From the NCBI GenBank assembly GCA_001783035.1, contig MFQK01000007.1, forward strand, positions 19,669 through 48,211: a DNA stretch of 28,543 nucleotides. The letters are read 5' to 3'. This DNA comes from Candidatus Magasanikbacteria bacterium RIFCSPLOWO2_02_FULL_44_11 (GTDB taxonomy: Bacteria > Patescibacteriota > Patescibacteriia > Magasanikbacterales > GWA2-37-8). The translations under genes and the position numbers were made by a program. Position 1 is the first letter of the stretch. Every line of letters begins with the position of its first letter. Positions 7,967 to 16,582 of the stretch are shown here, piece after piece. Below the pieces are notes generated by a model, which was not told where the DNA came from, searched no databases, and saw nothing but the letters and a program-made list of their open reading frames with translations.

Positions 7967-8245
7967 TCAAGAACCTAGATGATTGTAAACGTTTGGAAAA
8001 GACACCAACCCCAGAGTGTTAAATAAGAATAAGGGTACTTTCTTCGTCAGATATATAAGAATCTCACGGACCGTTTGGACCTGTTTTTTGTGTAATGAAC
8101 CAAGGAACTCCAAGCTCACATGAACATTGTGCGGTTGAATCCAGCGGGCCAGCAGTAACGGGTACTTTTTTTGCCCCAATTGACAGGCCTCTATGGTTAA
8201 GCGCCTAACGGTTTCAGGTACTGGAAATGCGATAAAAAGCCGCAT
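7967..8245 (-). pseudogene. Truncated RNA 2',3'-cyclic phosphodiesterase (ThpR/LigT-like)
   Basis: Only 92 residues are present, whereas ThpR proteins are about 180. The N-terminal half is clear: MRLFIAFPVPETVRRL, RWIQPHNVHVSLEFLGSL with the first HxS motif (H42-S44), then a partial GLVSFPN segment. The second HxT motif, which completes the two-histidine active site, is absent, because the frame stops and wecG begins 2 bases later. There is no room for a hidden frame carrying the second half, so this is a deletion and not a simple frameshift. An extended -10 box still drives it with a 3-4 base leader, so the remnant may survive as promoter and first cistron of the wecG-gltX operon. It is unlikely to be active as a phosphodiesterase unless it dimerises. 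Confidence 0.75.
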
Positions 8246-8248
8246 AAC

Positions 8249-8264
8249 TAAGGGCAGTATACCA
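8249..8264 (-). promoter_or_regulatory. Extended -10 promoter for the thpR'-wecG-gltX operon
   Basis: On the minus strand TGG-TATACT (hexamer 8261-8256) lies 10 bases before the ATG at 8245, giving a leader of about 4 bases. No strong -35 is seen. The site is divergent from the clpB promoter, whose -35 begins only 7 bases away at 8268, so the two may compete for polymerase. Confidence 0.55.
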
Positions 8265-8267
8265 TAT

Positions 8268-8295
8268 TTGACAAATAAATAAAGTGTGTTATACT
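8268..8295 (+). promoter_or_regulatory. Sigma-70-type promoter of clpB
   Basis: A consensus -35 TTGACA (8268-8273), a 16-base spacer and -10 TATACT (8290-8295) are present. The predicted start of transcription is about 8302, at the left edge of the CIRCE palindrome, which gives a leader of about 59 bases before ATG 8361. Confidence 0.75.
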
Positions 8296-8299
8296 TAAA

Positions 8300-8326
8300 T
8301 TATCACTCTCACTATTAGAGTGCTAA
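8300..8326. promoter_or_regulatory. CIRCE operator (HrcA binding site)
   Basis: TTATCACTC, a 9-base spacer, then GAGTGCTAA. This matches the CIRCE consensus TTAGCACTC-N9-GAGTGCTAA at 17 of 18 arm positions (G to T in the left arm). It overlaps the predicted transcription start of clpB, the usual position for repression by HrcA, which is released on heat shock. hrcA itself is not in the window. Confidence 0.9.
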
Positions 8327-8360
8327 AAGTAACGAATCTCCCAGCGAGTAAAACCCACAT

Positions 8361-11027
8361 ATGATGCCCCAAAATTTTACCAATAAATCACAAGAAGCCA
8401 TCCAACAGGCCGCCCGCATCGCCCACGAAAACGGCCAGCCACAGGTAGAACCGGCACACCTGTTTTTAGCTTTTCTCCAAGATAAAGAAGGTCTGATTAT
8501 TTCAGTCCTCCAAAAACTAAACTCTTCTATACCAGAAATTGAACAAGCGGTACAGAGAGTCGTCAACCGACTAATCAAAGACGACATGGTTTTCAACACC
8601 TCGACCGGTCAGGTCATGATCTCACAAGCCATGTTGCATATTTTCCACGTCGCCGGGCAGGAAGCCAAAAAAATGGGTGATGAATATATAAGCGTTGAAC
8701 ATTTGCTCCTGGCTTATCTGGCCGGAAAAAACGCCATTAATGATATACTGTCCGCTCACGGCGTCCAATATGACGCCATTCTTAAAATTTTAGCCAGCAT
8801 CCGCGGCAGCCAGAAAGTCGACTCGCCGGAGCCTGAAAGCAAATACAATGTACTCGAAAAATACGGCAAGAACCTGACCGACTTGGCCCGTAAAGAAAAA
8901 ATTGATCCGGTAATCGGCCGTGACGATGAAATCCGCCGTGTTATGCAGATCTTGACCCGACGAACCAAAAATAATCCCGTCCTGATCGGCGAACCTGGCA
9001 CCGGTAAAACAGCGATCGTGGAAGGCCTGGCCCAACGTATCGTCAATGGCGATGTACCGGATTCTTTGCGCAATAAAGAAGTTATTTCACTGGATATCGG
9101 ATCACTAATCGCCGGAACTAAATTTCGCGGCGAATTTGAGGAACGTCTTAAAGCCGTGCTTCGTGAAATTAATAATGCCACCGGCCGGATCATATTATTT
9201 ATCGATGAATTGCACACCATCGTAGGCGCTGGCGGTTCTGAAGGCGCTATCGACGCTTCCAATATGCTGAAACCAATGCTAGCCCGCGGTGAATTGCACA
9301 CCGTCGGCGCCACCACATTAAAAGAATACCAAAAATATATCGAAAAAGATGCCGCTTTAGAGCGCCGCTTTCAACAAGTCTACGTTAGCGAACCCACCGC
9401 CGATGATACCATCGCCATCCTGCGCGGTATTAAGGAAAAATACGAAATTCACCACGGCGTCCGCATTACCGATCCGGCGATTGTTGCGGCTGTAAAATTA
9501 TCGGAACGGTATATTACCGACCGTTTCTTGCCTGATAAAGCCATCGACCTAATCGATGAAGCCGCGGCGGCGCTTCGTCTGGAAATTAATTCCATGCCCG
9601 AAGATTTGGACAAGATGAACCGCACTATGATCAAACTCGAAATTGAAAAAAACGCTTTGTTGCAGGAAAAAGACGAAGAATCTAAAGAACGATTGCAAAA
9701 ACTGGAAAAAGAATTGGCCGATTTACAAGAGACATCCGGTGTCTTGTCTGCTAAATGGAAAAATGAAAAAGAAATCATTACCAAAATCCATAATTTGAAA
9801 CGTGAAATTGACCATCTCCGTCAACAGGCGGATATTTTCGAACGTCGGGGCGAGCTGCAACGCGTCGCGGAAATCCGCTATGGTCGTATCCCCTCTCTCG
9901 AGCGATCTCTGCATGAAGAAGAAAACAAATTGGTCGAACTCCAAAAAGAGCACGGCATTTTAAAAGAGGAGGTCAAAGAAGAAGATATCGCTTCGGTGGT
10001 TTCGCGTTGGACCGGTATTCCCGTCAGGAAAATGCTTCAAACGGAAGGTGAAAAATTAGCCCGCTTGGAAGATATCCTGGCTAATAAGATCATCGGACAA
10101 GAAGAAGCAATTACCGTTGTTTCAAACGCCATCCGACGCTCTCGTGCTGGCGTGTCTGAACCAAACCGGCCAATAGGGTCGTTTATCTTCCTTGGTCCAA
10201 CAGGTGTCGGTAAAACCGAACTCGCCAAAACCTTGGCTGAATTCTTGTTCGATACCGATCAGGCGCTGATACGCGTCGATATGAGCGAATACATGGAAAA
10301 ACACAGCGTCTCCAAAATCATGGGTTCGCCGCCGGGATATGTCGGTTTTGAAGAAGGTGGGCAGCTCACTGAAAAAATCCGCCGTCGCCCCTATGCTGTT
10401 ATCCTTTTCGACGAAATTGAAAAAGCCCACCCCGACGTCTTTAATATTTTGCTGCAAATTTTGGATGATGGACAAATTACCGACGCCAAAGGCCGCAAAG
10501 TAAACTTCAAAAATACGGTCATTATCATGACTAGCAATGTCGGCAGTCAAATCATTCTCAACCTCAAAAAACGCGGAGAATTTGGCTTCCAGGGAGCTCG
10601 CAAAGACAAGGCGGTTAGCGAGAAAAATGTGAAAGATAAAGTCATGGAAGAGCTGCACAACCACTTCAAACCTGAATTTTTGAACCGCATTGATGAAATC
10701 ATAATTTTCCATTCTCTGGCTGAATCTGATATTGAAAAAATAGTCGAACTCCAACTCGAAAGGACGCAACATCGCCTGGCCGAAAAGAAAATAACTCTTG
10801 TGGTCGACGAAAAGGCCAAAAAATATTTAGCGAAGGAAGGTTACGACCCCGACTATGGCGCTCGGCCTCTCAAACGCGTACTCCAAACCAAATTGCTTGA
10901 TCAATTAGCGTTGAAATTGATTGAAGGTTCGATCAATGAAGGTGACACCGTGTCTGTGAGCGTCAATAAAGATGTAATCACACTTGAAAAGATCGAGAGT
11001 AAAGTGCCGGTAGGAACAGCACTATAA
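8361..11027 (+). CDS. clpB: ATP-dependent disaggregase ClpB
   Basis: At 888 residues this is a full-length ClpB. It has a Clp N-domain (about 5-150), a first AAA+ module with Walker A GEPGTGKT (210-217), a long coiled-coil M-domain (about 405-530), which is diagnostic of ClpB against ClpA/C, and a second AAA+ module with Walker A GPTGVGKT (612-619) and the [11 protein letters not shown] pore loop. With DnaK it extracts polypeptides from aggregates in the cytoplasm. The ATG at 8361 is followed directly by a second ATG at 8364; no Shine-Dalgarno separates them. A sigma-70 promoter with a CIRCE operator precedes it, so heat-shock control by HrcA is expected. A large structured element follows 10 bases after the stop. 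Confidence 0.98.
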   Translation: MMPQNFTNKSQEAIQQAARIAHENGQPQVEPAHLFLAFLQDKEGLIISVLQKLNSSIPEIEQAVQRVVNRLIKDDMVFNTSTGQVMISQAMLHIFHVAGQEAKKMGDEYISVEHLLLAYLAGKNAINDILSAHGVQYDAILKILASIRGSQKVDSPEPESKYNVLEKYGKNLTDLARKEKIDPVIGRDDEIRRVMQILTRRTKNNPVLIGEPGTGKTAIVEGLAQRIVNGDVPDSLRNKEVISLDIGSLIAGTKFRGEFEERLKAVLREINNATGRIILFIDELHTIVGAGGSEGAIDASNMLKPMLARGELHTVGATTLKEYQKYIEKDAALERRFQQVYVSEPTADDTIAILRGIKEKYEIHHGVRITDPAIVAAVKLSERYITDRFLPDKAIDLIDEAAAALRLEINSMPEDLDKMNRTMIKLEIEKNALLQEKDEESKERLQKLEKELADLQETSGVLSAKWKNEKEIITKIHNLKREIDHLRQQADIFERRGELQRVAEIRYGRIPSLERSLHEEENKLVELQKEHGILKEEVKEEDIASVVSRWTGIPVRKMLQTEGEKLARLEDILANKIIGQEEAITVVSNAIRRSRAGVSEPNRPIGSFIFLGPTGVGKTELAKTLAEFLFDTDQALIRVDMSEYMEKHSVSKIMGSPPGYVGFEEGGQLTEKIRRRPYAVILFDEIEKAHPDVFNILLQILDDGQITDAKGRKVNFKNTVIIMTSNVGSQIILNLKKRGEFGFQGARKDKAVSEKNVKDKVMEELHNHFKPEFLNRIDEIIIFHSLAESDIEKIVELQLERTQHRLAEKKITLVVDEKAKKYLAKEGYDPDYGARPLKRVLQTKLLDQLALKLIEGSINEGDTVSVSVNKDVITLEKIESKVPVGTAL

Positions 11028-11037
11028 AAAGTAGGAA

Positions 11038-11146
11038 AATACCACTCTTGATAGACTTTGAGCGGGTTCAACGACCGATGTCGCTGCCCTGAGGCCTCGC
11101 GGCCGAAGAAAGCGAAAAGCCTATCAAGGGTGGTATTATTTTTATT
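11038..11146 (+). ncRNA. Large structured 3' element/terminator after clpB (element A)
   Basis: A 17-base-pair closing stem (11038-11054 with 11121-11137, one G-U pair) encloses about 66 bases and is followed by a T-rich stretch (ATTTTTATT, 11138-11146). Inside are CGAC-CGAT-GTCG (a 4-bp hairpin near 11080-11092) and GGCC-TCGC-GGCC (11094-11105), then GAAGAAAGCGAAAAGC. It starts 10 bases after the clpB stop. The closing stem and T-run support intrinsic termination, but the nested branches go beyond a simple terminator. It may be a stable 3' RNA. It resembles element B at 22196-22329. Confidence 0.6.
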
Positions 11147-11155
11147 GTAAAGATG

Positions 11156-11164
11156 TGCTATACT
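11156..11164 (+). promoter_or_regulatory. Extended -10 promoter giving a leaderless S11-fusion mRNA
   Basis: TGC-TATACT (hexamer 11159-11164) lies 9 bases before ATG 11174. The predicted start at about 11171 leaves 3 leader bases. No -35 consensus is seen. The same TGTGCTATACT string precedes the M23 gene on the other strand. Confidence 0.6.
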
Positions 11165-11173
11165 AAGGCACAT

Positions 11174-13384
11174 ATGCATCGGAAAATAATTTCTTATTTT
11201 ATCGTCGTCGTATCAATCCTATCCCCTTTCCACGTACTGGCACAAACGGATTTTAATCCGCATTTTATTATTTCCGATCCCGAATTGGAAGACTACCAAA
11301 GTTGGACGCGCCATGATATCCAACAATTCTTGATCAGTCGTGGCAGCTATTTGAAAAATTACGCGGCAGAAAATGTAAGTGGTACCATTAAAATGGCGTC
11401 GGATATTATCTACGACGCCGCGCAACGTTATAAAATTAACCCAAAATTTTTACTCGTCACCCTCCAAAAAGAACAAAGCTTAATTACCGACGATACCCCG
11501 GCTGAAAAACAACTCAATTGGGCTACCGGTTACGCCGTCTGCGACAGCTGCAACCTGGAAGATCCTAAAATTCTGAAATTTAAAGGATTTGGCAAGCAAG
11601 TCGACAACGCCGCCGGCATCATGCGCTGGTACTACGACAACCGCGATAAAGATTTCATAAAGAAAAAAGATCTGGCCACGACCATCGATAACCAGCTCAT
11701 CTCGCCGCAAAGTTGGGCCACGGCTTTTTTGTATACCTACACACCCCACATCCACGGCAACCAAAATTTTTGGCGCATTTGGAACACGTGGTTTGAACAA
11801 GTCTACCCGAATGGCACCTTGATCGTTTCAGCTTCCAGCACTGAGTATTGGCTCATTGACAATGGCCAGCGTCGTAAGTTCAAAAATAAAACCACGCTCA
11901 TCACTCGCACCGACCCGAAAACTGCCGTCACCATGAGCGAGGTTGATTTGAGTAATTATAAAATCGGCGCCGAAATCAGCTTCCCTAATTATTCGCTGCT
12001 CCATACCACCGATAAAACGTTCCTCCTTGATCACGACACCTTGCGACCATTTGCTTCCGAGGCTATAGTTGGAAAACTTGGTTTTAATCCCCAAGAACTT
12101 ATCGACGTCGATGAATTTGAGCTGGCCGGATTAACAATTGGCTCGACTATTACCGCCACCTCAACCGCTCCTCAAGGAGTTGTATATTATATTCCCGAAA
12201 TCAAATCGTATTATTTTTTAAAAGACAATATTCTTTACCCGATAGTCGACAAAGCAATTCTGACATCTGCTTATAAAAACGTCCCCATCGAAAACCATAA
12301 GCTAAAGGATCTGGCAAAATTTGAAACAGCTGAGCGACTAGCTATGTTTAACGACGGCACACTGCTCAAAGACAAAGAGAATCAGACTATCTATGTCATG
12401 GATCAAGGTAAAAAAAGACCAATCGCCGACGATGACACTTTTATCGCCCTCGGCTACAAGAGCTCGAACATTACGACCGCCGCCCATTTGACGCTCGCCA
12501 ACATTCCGACCGGTGAAACGATATTTTTGAACGCCAGTTTACTATCATCAAGAAATAAATATTTAGGTGATAGCAGGGCTGAAATTCCAGATATCTATAC
12601 TAAAAATAACCTATCCGCCTACCTGGTGGCTGAATATCCTTCCAGCCGGATAATTTCCGGAAAGAATATCGACAGTCGCCAACCGATCGCTTCCTTGACC
12701 AAAATCCTCACGGTAAATGAAGTCTTGAATAATAACGTTTCACTTGACCAAACAACTATTTACAATCCTAAACTGCACGCGACATACAGTAACCCACTGC
12801 GCTTTCAGACCGGCGACAAATTAAAAAATAAGGACTTGCTCAATGCCATGATGGTTGTTTCCAACAACACCGCTTCTCGCATGTTGGCCTTGGCCACAAA
12901 AATGGATGAAACCACCTTTGTTGAAAAAATTAACAAGCGCCTGGAAGAATGGGGCGCGGATAACACGACTATTGCCGACGTCACCGGTCTCGACGAAAAC
13001 AATAAATCAACCGCCCGCGACCTGTTGAAGATATTTACAAAAGTCTTGAATAATGACACTATACGTGTGGCTTTGGGCCAAGCAACCTATCCGTTTAGCA
13101 AGACCTCCGCTAAAAATAAGACAGAAAAATGGACTTTGCATAACACCAACCAAATTATTTTCAAAATTCCTTTTGCTAAACGGCACTATAAAGTCGTGGC
13201 CACAAAAACCGGCTACACCGACGAAGCGAAGGCAACCCTGCTCATGCTCATCGAGGATAAGGTCACCAAAAAACAATATATTGTCGTGACACTCGGCAAC
13301 CCCGATTATGCCAAGCGATTTCAAGAACCTCATAAAATCGCCGAATGGATTACCACCTCTAAAGTTTCCGTTGCCGGCAATTAA
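11174..13384 (+). CDS. Lysozyme-like domain fused to S11 D-alanyl-D-alanine carboxypeptidase
   Basis: This exported protein has 736 residues. It has a signal peptide (about 1-23, ending LAQ) and then a lysozyme-like domain (about 30-215) with FLLVTLQKEQSLIT, whose E100 is the likely catalytic acid; the same string occurs in actinobacterial lysozyme-like proteins. A run of about four degenerate 50-70-residue repeats follows (about 215-455: YWLIDNGQRRKF, FLLDHDTLRPF, YYFLKDNILYPI, IYVMDQGKKRPI). The C-terminus is a penicillin-binding S11 peptidase (about 465-730) with SLTK (507-510), SNN (563-565) and KTG (678-680), so its active site is complete. It would trim terminal D-Ala from stem peptides and may also cleave or bind glycan. 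The repeat region probably binds the wall. ATG 11174 is chosen because the promoter -10 covers the upstream ATG at 11153. Confidence 0.88.
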   Translation: MHRKIISYFIVVVSILSPFHVLAQTDFNPHFIISDPELEDYQSWTRHDIQQFLISRGSYLKNYAAENVSGTIKMASDIIYDAAQRYKINPKFLLVTLQKEQSLITDDTPAEKQLNWATGYAVCDSCNLEDPKILKFKGFGKQVDNAAGIMRWYYDNRDKDFIKKKDLATTIDNQLISPQSWATAFLYTYTPHIHGNQNFWRIWNTWFEQVYPNGTLIVSASSTEYWLIDNGQRRKFKNKTTLITRTDPKTAVTMSEVDLSNYKIGAEISFPNYSLLHTTDKTFLLDHDTLRPFASEAIVGKLGFNPQELIDVDEFELAGLTIGSTITATSTAPQGVVYYIPEIKSYYFLKDNILYPIVDKAILTSAYKNVPIENHKLKDLAKFETAERLAMFNDGTLLKDKENQTIYVMDQGKKRPIADDDTFIALGYKSSNITTAAHLTLANIPTGETIFLNASLLSSRNKYLGDSRAEIPDIYTKNNLSAYLVAEYPSSRIISGKNIDSRQPIASLTKILTVNEVLNNNVSLDQTTIYNPKLHATYSNPLRFQTGDKLKNKDLLNAMMVVSNNTASRMLALATKMDETTFVEKINKRLEEWGADNTTIADVTGLDENNKSTARDLLKIFTKVLNNDTIRVALGQATYPFSKTSAKNKTEKWTLHNTNQIIFKIPFAKRHYKVVATKTGYTDEAKATLLMLIEDKVTKKQYIVVTLGNPDYAKRFQEPHKIAEWITTSKVSVAGN

Positions 13385-13393
13385 TTAAATATT

Positions 13394-14188
13394 ATGTCAC
13401 TAGTCTTCGCCGCAGTCACCCCCCATACACCGCTACTCATCCCGTCGATCGGAAAAAACAATTTGAAAAAAATTACCAAAACTAAAGAAGCTTTGCAAAA
13501 AATGGAAGAAGAGCTTTATTTGTCGCACCCTGACACGATTATTATAATTTCTCCCCATGGTACGGTTATGTCGGATGCTTTCACTGTTAATTTTTGCTCC
13601 GAATACTCTATCGATCTAAAAGAATTTGGCGATTTATTAACCAAACAACGCTTTCGCGGCGAATCACATCTTCCCTATCACATTCGCCAGGCCAGCTATG
13701 AACATGACATTAAAACAGTCCTCATCAGCAAAAGTGAGCTTGATTACGGCTCGGCCGTGCCGCTAACATACCTTACTGCTCATCTGCCAAATGTTTCTAT
13801 AATGCCAATCGGCTTTTCGGATCTCGAATGGAAACAACATCTGGATTTCGGATATATTTTGAAAGAGCAAATTATGCGGACCAACCGCCGCATCGCGGTT
13901 ATCGCTTCGGCCGACCTATCCCACGCCTTAACATCCGAAGCGCCGGCCGGTTATCACGCCAAAGGTAAAGAATTCGACGAAATCATGCAGGCCTTATTGT
14001 CATCGCATAATACGGCAGGTATGTTGAAACTAGGACCGCAATTTTTGAGCGATGCGGCCGAATGCGGATTCCGATCATTACTTATCATGATGGGTGTTTT
14101 ACGCGACATGAATTACAACTATCAATCCTACGCCTACGAATCACCTTTTGGCATCGGTTACCTGACCGCCGAATTTAATCTCGCTTAA
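13394..14188 (+). CDS. LigB/MEMO-like metalloprotein (class III extradiol dioxygenase subunit B-like)
   Basis: The 264-residue cytoplasmic protein follows the S11 gene after 9 bases without a visible promoter. It shows the class III extradiol dioxygenase B-subunit layout: VTPHTPLL with H11, IISPHG with H55, a PLTYL segment after DYGS, ASADLSH with H177 and a C-terminal YESPFGIGYL with E249. These fit the metal-binding H, H, E and catalytic H positions of LigB, though DYGS replaces the usual DHG, so a histidine of true ring-cleaving enzymes is lost. Such proteins and the related MEMO family are widespread in reduced genomes without aromatic degradation pathways, so a real dioxygenase role is unlikely. 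Nearby genes give no substrate. The true role is unknown. Confidence 0.75.
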   Translation: MSLVFAAVTPHTPLLIPSIGKNNLKKITKTKEALQKMEEELYLSHPDTIIIISPHGTVMSDAFTVNFCSEYSIDLKEFGDLLTKQRFRGESHLPYHIRQASYEHDIKTVLISKSELDYGSAVPLTYLTAHLPNVSIMPIGFSDLEWKQHLDFGYILKEQIMRTNRRIAVIASADLSHALTSEAPAGYHAKGKEFDEIMQALLSSHNTAGMLKLGPQFLSDAAECGFRSLLIMMGVLRDMNYNYQSYAYESPFGIGYLTAEFNLA

Positions 14189-14199
14189 CTTCACGGGCT

Positions 14200-16059
14200 A
14201 TGATCGCCCATGTTATTCTGGCAAAGCGAGGGACTCTTCATCTTCCCTATTTTGATTATAACGTCCCGCCTGAACTTGAAAAAACCATCTGTGCGGGCCA
14301 ACTTGTCACCATACCCTTTCGAACGCGTATTGAATGGGGAATTATTTTATCACTCGCAAAAACCGAGGCTGGTTCAAAAACCAAAGACATCATAAAAATT
14401 ATTTCACCGTTCCCCCTCATACCCCCGCCGCAACTCGCCTATTTACAAGAAATAAGCGAGCTCTACCACATTTCCTTGGGATTCCTCGTCAAAAGCAATC
14501 TTTTACCTCTTAAAAAAAGAAAGCTGGCCACTCTTGATGAACGAAAACCAAAATTTAAACCTACCAAAATCAAACCAACCACCAAACCATCTAATTTTAT
14601 TTATCGAAGTGATTTAGAAAAACAAAACTATCTTCTCCAAACTATTAAGAAAAACGAGCAAACCCTTATCTTGGTGCCGGAGGTAAATGATTGTTTACCA
14701 CTCCAAGCACTGATTGAAAAAACACACCCGGGCTCGAGTGTCGTCATCACCAGCAGTTTAACCGAAAAAGAATTATTCGAACGCTGGATCGCCGTCTGGT
14801 TAAACGAAAAAACCGTTATTATCGGCACGCGAGGAGCTATTTTTTTACCGTTTAATAAACTTCATACTGTCATAATCGATAACGAGGGGCACGACGGCCA
14901 CAAAAGCTGGGATATGGCCCCGCGCTATCATGTCCGCGATGCCGTCTTTTTCATGGCCAAACACCATGGCGCGAACGTCCATCTCTTATCACATACGCCA
15001 TCCATCGAAACCTACTTTTTTGCCAAACACGGTGTCTACCAATCAGAACCTATCGCTCTACTACCTTTTGAACACAAAAAGTATTCATTGCTTAATGTTA
15101 GCGCGGAGAGACGTGGCGGCAACACCAGCCAATTAAGCGCCGATGTTATTGAAACACTCCAAGCTGGCGGCACAGTTTTTTTGTTTTGCCACCGCCGAGG
15201 CACGATGAGCTACATCAGCTGTCGCGATTGCCAAAAAGTTATTACTTGCCCAAAGTGTGAGCGTTCACTCACCTTTCACCGCCCTACCAATAATCTGCGC
15301 TGTCATCATTGCGCCTATAACCAACCCATGCGGCCAAACTGCGAAAAATGCAACGGCATCAACCTCGCCCTCTATGGAATTGGTACGGATTATGTCGTGC
15401 AGGAAATAAAAAAATTACTTCCCAATGATAAAAGGCCAATTATCACCATAGACCAAGATAGCGAAAACATCACTATTCCCGACACCGCTGGCCTGATTGT
15501 AGGCACACAATATGCTTGGCGTTTTATTCCCTGGGAAAAGTTAGCGGCGATGGTCATAGTCGATGCCGATACGCCGCTTTTTGTACCCGAATACCGAACC
15601 GCCGAACGCCTGTGGCTCGAGCTTAGAGATATGCTCTATCGCCTACCGAAAAAATCGCCGCTTTTAATCCAAACCAATCATCCGGAACATCCGCTTTTTG
15701 CCGCCTTATCCGAGCCTGACATTTTTTATCAACAAGAAATCGCCCAAAGAAAACTGCTCAAATATCCACCTTATCGCTATCTATTAAAACTAGTTTTTGG
15801 ACACCTGGAGGAAACAATCGTTAAAAAAGAAACCCTACAAGCGTTTGAGACACTCACCCGATTGACGAAAGACATTCCTGATTGTACAATAACGTCGCCT
15901 TATTCACTTGAACCGGCCTACAACAAAGGTCGGCATTGGCAAGCCATTCTTATAAAACTCCCCTATAGCGCCTACAAGAAATATTGGCGGCAAATTGTGG
16001 CGCTTTTGCCGGATTCTTGTAAAGTCGACCCCAATCCCCTGACCATTTTTACCTTATGA
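14200..16059 (+). CDS. priA: Degenerate primosomal protein N' (PriA-like, helicase motifs lost)
   Basis: The 619-residue protein aligns by landmarks along PriA: an N-terminal 3'-DNA-binding domain (about 1-95), a helicase core, a zinc module and a C-terminal domain. All eight zinc cysteines are kept (C341, C344, C350, C353, C368, C371, C381, C384), as are LVPEV (158-162), IIGTRGAIF (207-215) and GIGTDYV. The ATPase motifs are gone. The Walker A region reads FIYRSDLEKQNY (133-144) instead of GxTGSGKTE, motif II is DNEGHD (227-232) instead of DEEHD, motif III has SHTPS for SATPS, KGHDFP is missing after GTQ (435-437), and there is no QVAGRAGR. It should bind forks or recruit partners but not unwind. 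The frame is open and long, so it is maintained and not a decaying pseudogene. def starts inside its end (ATGA overlap). Confidence 0.85.
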   Translation: MIAHVILAKRGTLHLPYFDYNVPPELEKTICAGQLVTIPFRTRIEWGIILSLAKTEAGSKTKDIIKIISPFPLIPPPQLAYLQEISELYHISLGFLVKSNLLPLKKRKLATLDERKPKFKPTKIKPTTKPSNFIYRSDLEKQNYLLQTIKKNEQTLILVPEVNDCLPLQALIEKTHPGSSVVITSSLTEKELFERWIAVWLNEKTVIIGTRGAIFLPFNKLHTVIIDNEGHDGHKSWDMAPRYHVRDAVFFMAKHHGANVHLLSHTPSIETYFFAKHGVYQSEPIALLPFEHKKYSLLNVSAERRGGNTSQLSADVIETLQAGGTVFLFCHRRGTMSYISCRDCQKVITCPKCERSLTFHRPTNNLRCHHCAYNQPMRPNCEKCNGINLALYGIGTDYVVQEIKKLLPNDKRPIITIDQDSENITIPDTAGLIVGTQYAWRFIPWEKLAAMVIVDADTPLFVPEYRTAERLWLELRDMLYRLPKKSPLLIQTNHPEHPLFAALSEPDIFYQQEIAQRKLLKYPPYRYLLKLVFGHLEETIVKKETLQAFETLTRLTKDIPDCTITSPYSLEPAYNKGRHWQAILIKLPYSAYKKYWRQIVALLPDSCKVDPNPLTIFTL

Positions 16060-16553
16060 TCTACGACATCGTTTTTGACCACAATCCAATGCTTCATCGA
16101 CGAAGCGCCGATATTGATATCAAAACAATCACTTCTCGCCAGATGCAAAAATTCATTAAAGACATGATCGAAACCATGTACGTCAAAGACGGCGTTGGGT
16201 TGGCTTCGGTCCAAGTCGGCAAACCCATCCAGCTATGTGTCATTGCCAAAAATTACAATACACTCAATCAACGCGATGACCTGGTACTCATCAATCCAAC
16301 CTGGGAAAAATTATCAACTCATACCAATATCGACGAAGAAGGCTGCCTGTCGGTACCCGGACTCTATGGCAAAGTAAAACGGTACAGCCAAATTAAAGTT
16401 AAGGCCTTTGACCACAAGGGCCGCGCCCTCGATTTTGTGGCCGAAGATTTCTTCGCCCGCATCATCCAGCACGAATACGACCATCTCGACGGCCATTTAT
16501 TTATTGAAAAAACCAAAGACGTACACCAGTTTGACAAGACAAAAGCTATTTAA
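16056..16553 (+). CDS. def: Peptide deformylase
   Basis: The 165-residue enzyme removes the N-formyl group from nascent proteins. The three family motifs are present: GVGLASVQVG (46-55), EEGCLSVPG with the metal ligand C97, and IIQHEYDHLDG with ligands H139 and H143 and catalytic E140. Motif 1 is slightly off consensus (ASVQ in place of AAPQ), which lines the active site and could alter inhibitor binding. It overlaps the end of priA by 4 bases and is followed by fmt after a small hairpin. This is the common def-fmt pairing, with priA upstream as in many bacteria. Confidence 0.97.
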   Translation: MIYDIVFDHNPMLHRRSADIDIKTITSRQMQKFIKDMIETMYVKDGVGLASVQVGKPIQLCVIAKNYNTLNQRDDLVLINPTWEKLSTHTNIDEEGCLSVPGLYGKVKRYSQIKVKAFDHKGRALDFVAEDFFARIIQHEYDHLDGHLFIEKTKDVHQFDKTKAI

Positions 16554-16576
16554 ATCCCCTGCTGACGGGGATTTTA
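16552..16576 (+). terminator. Intrinsic terminator/attenuator hairpin between def and fmt
   Basis: AAATCCCC (16552-16559), a 7-base loop, then GGGGATTT (16567-16574), running into TTTTATACT. The stem begins at the def stop codon and the T-run ends just before the fmt ATG (16583). The T-run is short (4), so partial termination lowering fmt relative to def is plausible. Confidence 0.6.
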
Positions 16577-16582
16577 TACTCT

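Noticed and set aside
8756..9316. 186-codon minus-strand frame inside clpB
   Set aside because: It is opposite the conserved first AAA+ module. The translation has no recognisable domain.
10122..10772. 216-codon minus-strand frame inside clpB
   Set aside because: It is antisense to the second AAA+ module; a shadow of a conserved coding region.
11153..11173. ATG 11153 as start of the S11 fusion
   Set aside because: The extended -10 box overlaps it. The signal peptide begins cleanly at ATG 11174.
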